Source of the DNA: Desulfuromonas soudanensis
Lineage (GTDB): Bacteria; Desulfobacterota; Desulfuromonadia; Desulfuromonadales; WTL
NCBI RefSeq assembly: GCF_001278055.1
Contig: NZ_CP010802.1
Location: 3,658,001 to 3,722,000 of the forward strand
Length of the DNA: 64,000 bases
Direction: 5' to 3'
Position 1 is the first letter of the stretch, and each line of letters opens with the position of its first letter. Below, piece after piece: positions 61,465-64,000 of the stretch. The position numbers were made by a program, and so were the translations under genes. The notes under the pieces were generated by a model, which saw nothing but the letters and a program-made list of their open reading frames with translations, ran no database searches and was not told the origin of the DNA.

Positions 61465-62619
61465 TCAGCCTCGCATCGCAGTTTCGGGGTCGGTAATGGC
61501 CGCCTTCCACGAGGGGACGACGGTACTGGCCACATAGGGGGTGACGGTCAGGAATCCAATGACCAGAACCTGGTAGAAATCGACGGCAGGGAGAAGACGG
61601 AAGGTCGGGAAGATGACCGACCACCCCTTGATGACCGGCGTCAGAACCGTGGCGCCGAGAAAAAAGACGTGGACATAGGCGGCAAGAAGGCCGAGGAGCA
61701 GACTGGTGAGCGAGACGGCAATCCCTTCCCAGAACTTCAGCTCGAGAATGTCGGAGGTCTCCCAGCCGATCGCCTTCAAAATGCCGATTTCCCTCTTTTC
61801 CTCGGCGCTGATTCCGGTCGCCTTATCCCAGGCGAGGATGCAGAAGGCGATCAAGGCTGCCGAAAAGACGGAGAGCATCATGCCGCTGCGCCAGTTGAAA
61901 ACCCCGGCGTAGGTCCGGAGAATTTCGCTGCGGGAAATCGGCCGGGAGTGGGGAAGGATGCGCTTGATTTTCTCGGCGACGGTATTGACCTCCCGCGGGT
62001 TGCGGACCGCCACCGAGATGTCGGTGGCCAGGTCGGGGGGATAACCGAAAAAAGCCGTCAGGTCGTTGCGGCCGAGCACCACCAGGTCGTTGGTCAGCAA
62101 CCGGGACTCGGCGCGGAAAACGCCGACCACTTCGAGGGAAACCCCGAGATTTTCGCTGTCGACGAGAATCAGGTCGTCGCCGGTTCCGACATTCCTCGAT
62201 TGCGACACCCCGGCGCCGATGGCGCACTCGCCGGGCCCGTCGGGGAGACGTCCCTGAACCATGTCCAGGGCAGGGGGATCGGATTCGACGGCCAAAAGGG
62301 TGTAGTTGGCCTTGGTCAGGGCATCGTAGTAATACCCCCAGAACCGCGGTACGACGGCGGCCACTCCCGGGATCGCGGCAATTTTTTCGCCGTAGGCGAC
62401 GGGGACCAGATCGTGACGGCCGCCGATGACCTTCTGCACGATCAGCTCCGGCGCTTCGGCCAGAAGCAGGGAGGCCTCGGTCTTCAGGGCGTGGGTCAGA
62501 AAGAGGACGGAGGAGAGAACGGCTATGGTGAAGGCATAGACGAGGATGATGGCGAGGTTTTTGTATCTCCGCCGCACCAGCGAGGAAAGGGCGTATTCGA
62601 GGATTTTCAGATGACGCAT
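61465..62619 (-). CDS. FtsX-like ABC transporter permease
   Basis: A 384-residue permease with the MacB/LolC plan: one N-terminal membrane helix (about 20-40), a large periplasmic domain (about 45-250) and three C-terminal helices, with the coupling motif EEKREIGILKAIGWETSDI between the first two of these. GGACAGGC precedes the likely start; two alternative in-frame starts lie three codons or less upstream. It works with the ATPase downstream and the NosL-like and small anchored proteins upstream. Confidence 0.9.
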   Translation of the reverse strand: MRHLKILEYALSSLVRRRYKNLAIILVYAFTIAVLSSVLFLTHALKTEASLLLAEAPELIVQKVIGGRHDLVPVAYGEKIAAIPGVAAVVPRFWGYYYDALTKANYTLLAVESDPPALDMVQGRLPDGPGECAIGAGVSQSRNVGTGDDLILVDSENLGVSLEVVGVFRAESRLLTNDLVVLGRNDLTAFFGYPPDLATDISVAVRNPREVNTVAEKIKRILPHSRPISRSEILRTYAGVFNWRSGMMLSVFSAALIAFCILAWDKATGISAEEKREIGILKAIGWETSDILELKFWEGIAVSLTSLLLGLLAAYVHVFFLGATVLTPVIKGWSVIFPTFRLLPAVDFYQVLVIGFLTVTPYVASTVVPSWKAAITDPETAMRG

Positions 62620-62641
62620 CACAATCAAGCCTGTCCGGGGA

Positions 62642-62941
62642 TCAAGGTTGGGGGTGAAGGGTCAGAACCGGAGCGATGATGGACCCGGCGGGAAAATGCT
62701 CCAGAGCCGCAGGAAAATCCTGAAAAGGGGTGAAGCGGTCGGCCTGGGACGGATGACGGGTGTAGCGGGCCTCGGTCCAGAGGGAGAGGTCGGTCAGCTG
62801 CAAGGTTCGAACAAGTGCCTGCAAGGGAGGAAGCTCCCCGGCGAGGCGGGCGGAAACCTGACTCCGGCCATAACCGAGCAACAGCCCCAGGGCGGCGGCC
62901 AAAAAGAGCGTCAAAGCGATGAATTTCCGGTGTTTGGTCAT
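62642..62941 (-). CDS. Small membrane-anchored protein of the NosL/ABC operon
   Basis: A 99-residue protein with one N-terminal membrane anchor or signal (about 7-24, IALTLFLAAALGLLLGYG) and a short soluble periplasmic part. No domain is recognised. The ATG overlaps the stop of the NosL-like gene (ATGA), so it is surely in the operon. Confidence 0.7.
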   Translation of the reverse strand: MTKHRKFIALTLFLAAALGLLLGYGRSQVSARLAGELPPLQALVRTLQLTDLSLWTEARYTRHPSQADRFTPFQDFPAALEHFPAGSIIAPVLTLHPQP

Positions 62942-63420
62942 TTGCCTGCGGGGATTTCCGAGAAGTCCAGGCCGTTGAATTGCATTATTTTCTTGCCGCC
63001 GTGATCGCGCATGAACGTTTCGGCGTTTTCCTTCCCCGCCACCGGCACCAGTTCATACCCCATCGGCCCGAGGACGTCGCTGCCGCTGACGAAAAAGACC
63101 TCCCCGACGGGCATCGGCCGCGCCGTATAGTATTCGGTCACGACCATGGCGACGATGTCGTCGGGCTTGGCTCCCGGCCTGTACTTCTCCAGGTCAAAGA
63201 AGTAAACGAACATGTCCTTCGGGCCGTCAAAAAAGGCCGTCGTCCCGTCCCTGAATTCGATGGAGGCGACCCATTCGGGGTAGGGGGCGACAAACATGCC
63301 GCAAACGACGCATCGCTCCTTCGGGCCGGGGAGCGATACTTCTTCAGCGCAAACGATTCCGGGGAGAACGAACAGGGATAGACCCAACATCATCAGAAGA
63401 AGTTTTCCGGCGCGCGTCAT
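62938..63420 (-). CDS. NosL-like copper-binding protein
   Basis: A 160-residue exported protein (signal about 1-25, ending GIVCA; the cysteine there could also be a lipid site). The mature part begins with the NosL metal motif ERCVVCGMFVAPYPEW, then FRDGTTAFFDGPKDMFVYFF and GPMGYELVPVAGKENAETFM. NosL binds Cu(I) and helps metallate nitrous-oxide reductase, but no nos genes are here. In this cluster it may feed copper to the secreted multicopper oxidases encoded downstream on the same strand. The start at 63420 is preferred for the signal peptide; a TTG at 63447 is possible. Confidence 0.85.
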   Translation of the reverse strand: MTRAGKLLLMMLGLSLFVLPGIVCAEEVSLPGPKERCVVCGMFVAPYPEWVASIEFRDGTTAFFDGPKDMFVYFFDLEKYRPGAKPDDIVAMVVTEYYTARPMPVGEVFFVSGSDVLGPMGYELVPVAGKENAETFMRDHGGKKIMQFNGLDFSEIPAGK

Positions 63421-63534
63421 CAAGGGCTCAACTCCGTGAATTTGCAAGGACAGCCGGGCTTAATCCGGATCCATTCGGATCGGAACAGGGCGTCACGGCT
63501 GCGGTTTTGAAAAAATAATCCTGATAATTAAACC

Positions 63535-63572
63535 ACAGGGCTTCCCGTTGCGCAACGGGAAGCCCTGTTTTA
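63535..63572. terminator. Terminator between the TonB-like gene and the NosL operon
   Basis: ACAGGGCTTCCCGTTG and its exact complement form a perfect 17-bp stem with almost no loop, followed by TTTTA on the plus side. It lies downstream of the TonB-like gene (minus strand). Confidence 0.75.
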
Positions 63573-63646
63573 CTCTGAGGACAGCGGCCGGTCCTGAAGG
63601 AACCGGGGCGCGGCAGGGGCGCAAGCGCCCCTTTTTTCTGGCGAAA

Positions 63647-64000
63647 TCAATTCAACGTATAGGTGATCGGCAGGACGATTTCGGCCCTGACCGGAGGGGG
63701 AGGAAAGGGGGAGGCCCTTTTGATGGTTTCGATCACGTTTTTGTCGAGCATCCGGTAGCCGGAGCTTGTCACGACGCGGATATCGGCCACGCAACCGTTC
63801 TCGCAGACCACGAAGGAGACCCGGGTCTGCCCGGTCCACCCCTTTTCCCTGGCGATGGCCGGATAGAGAAGGTTTTTCATGATCAGCGCGCGAATGTAGG
63901 TGTAGTGCTCTTTCAGGTATTTGTCCCGCGCCGCAAAGGGTCGGCTCTCCGAATCACCGGCCTCCGCAGCCGCCCCCTCGCCGGAGGCGGCAGGAGGCAT
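63647..64000 (-). CDS. TonB C-terminal domain protein (5' end outside the window)
   Basis: The last 117 residues of an energy-transducing TonB-family protein. The visible TonB domain has YPAIAREKGWTGQTRVSFVV followed by ADIRVVTSSGYRMLDKNVIE and PFPPPP near the end. An Ala/Glu-rich linker leads into the window edge; the proline-rich spacer and membrane anchor must lie beyond 64000. It would drive an outer-membrane receptor, plausibly for a metal. Confidence 0.9.
   Translation of the reverse strand: MPPAASGEGAAAEAGDSESRPFAARDKYLKEHYTYIRALIMKNLLYPAIAREKGWTGQTRVSFVVCENGCVADIRVVTSSGYRMLDKNVIETIKRASPFPPPPVRAEIVLPITYTLN

Noticed and set aside
62938-63420. Denitrification (nos) cluster
   Set aside because: Only a NosL-like gene and an ABC system are present; no nosZ, nosD or nosR is seen.

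Overview
The window looks like chromosomal DNA of a high-GC anaerobic deltaproteobacterium of the Desulfuromonadales/Geobacterales type. Signs of this are the respiratory molybdoenzyme, lactate-oxidising Fe-S/flavin genes, sigma-54 regulation, multicopper oxidases, and long GC-rich genes with AGGAG-type ribosome sites. The species cannot be named from the sequence. A compositionally foreign, AT-rich island occupies about 16.5-28.8 kb.

Region by region. 0-0.75 kb: the end of a Trk/Ktr potassium channel gene and its TrkA-like partner. 0.78-4.35 kb: a first ArsR-controlled module (regulator, DUF318/ArsP-type permease, two thioredoxin-fold proteins, a CcdA-like electron carrier) ending in a decayed gene fragment. 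4.5-7.7 kb: a PstS-like periplasmic binding protein and a methyl-accepting chemotaxis protein. 7.7-10.8 kb (minus strand): a second ArsR module, arsR-arsC-acr3, then a Ca2+/Na+ antiporter. 11.2-16.4 kb: a good sigma-54 promoter followed by an ArrA-type respiratory molybdoenzyme, its ArrB Fe-S subunit, a TorD-family chaperone and a multi-cluster ferredoxin. Together, 0.8-16.4 kb reads as a region for handling arsenic or a similar oxyanion: sensing, efflux, reduction and probably respiration.

16,464-28,802 is an integrated element. It is bounded by 51-bp direct repeats of the 3' end of tRNA-Ala(CGC). It carries a tyrosine integrase, an AlpA-like regulator, a possible replication protein, small unknowns, a serine recombinase, and a restriction-modification locus in which nuclease and methylase are fused and the specificity subunit is separate. 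The specificity gene is cleanly interrupted by an IS3/IS150-type element with a TTA target duplication.

28.8-43.2 kb is ordinary core: a GAF histidine kinase, a DksA-like protein, MoaC, RadA, a LarA-type lactate racemase next to GlcD/GlcF-type D-lactate/glycolate dehydrogenase genes, a sigma-54 activator with cysteine-bearing PAS domains, an orphan TorD chaperone, MoaA and a PP-loop tRNA-thiolation-like protein. Several hairpin repeats lie between these genes.

43.2-59 kb (minus strand) is a secreted-protein cluster: a subtilase, a small lipoprotein, three consecutive multicopper-oxidase-like proteins, and a giant reading frame that joins a membrane histidine kinase, cut off inside its ATPase domain, to a beta-helix exoprotein that lacks its own signal peptide. 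A 505-bp imperfect palindrome and a 19-bp tandem repeat lie downstream. 59.7-64 kb (minus strand) holds a membrane protein, an ABC ATPase, an FtsX-like permease, a small anchored protein, a NosL-like copper protein and a truncated TonB C-terminal protein. This looks like a copper or metal handling set and may serve the neighbouring copper oxidases.
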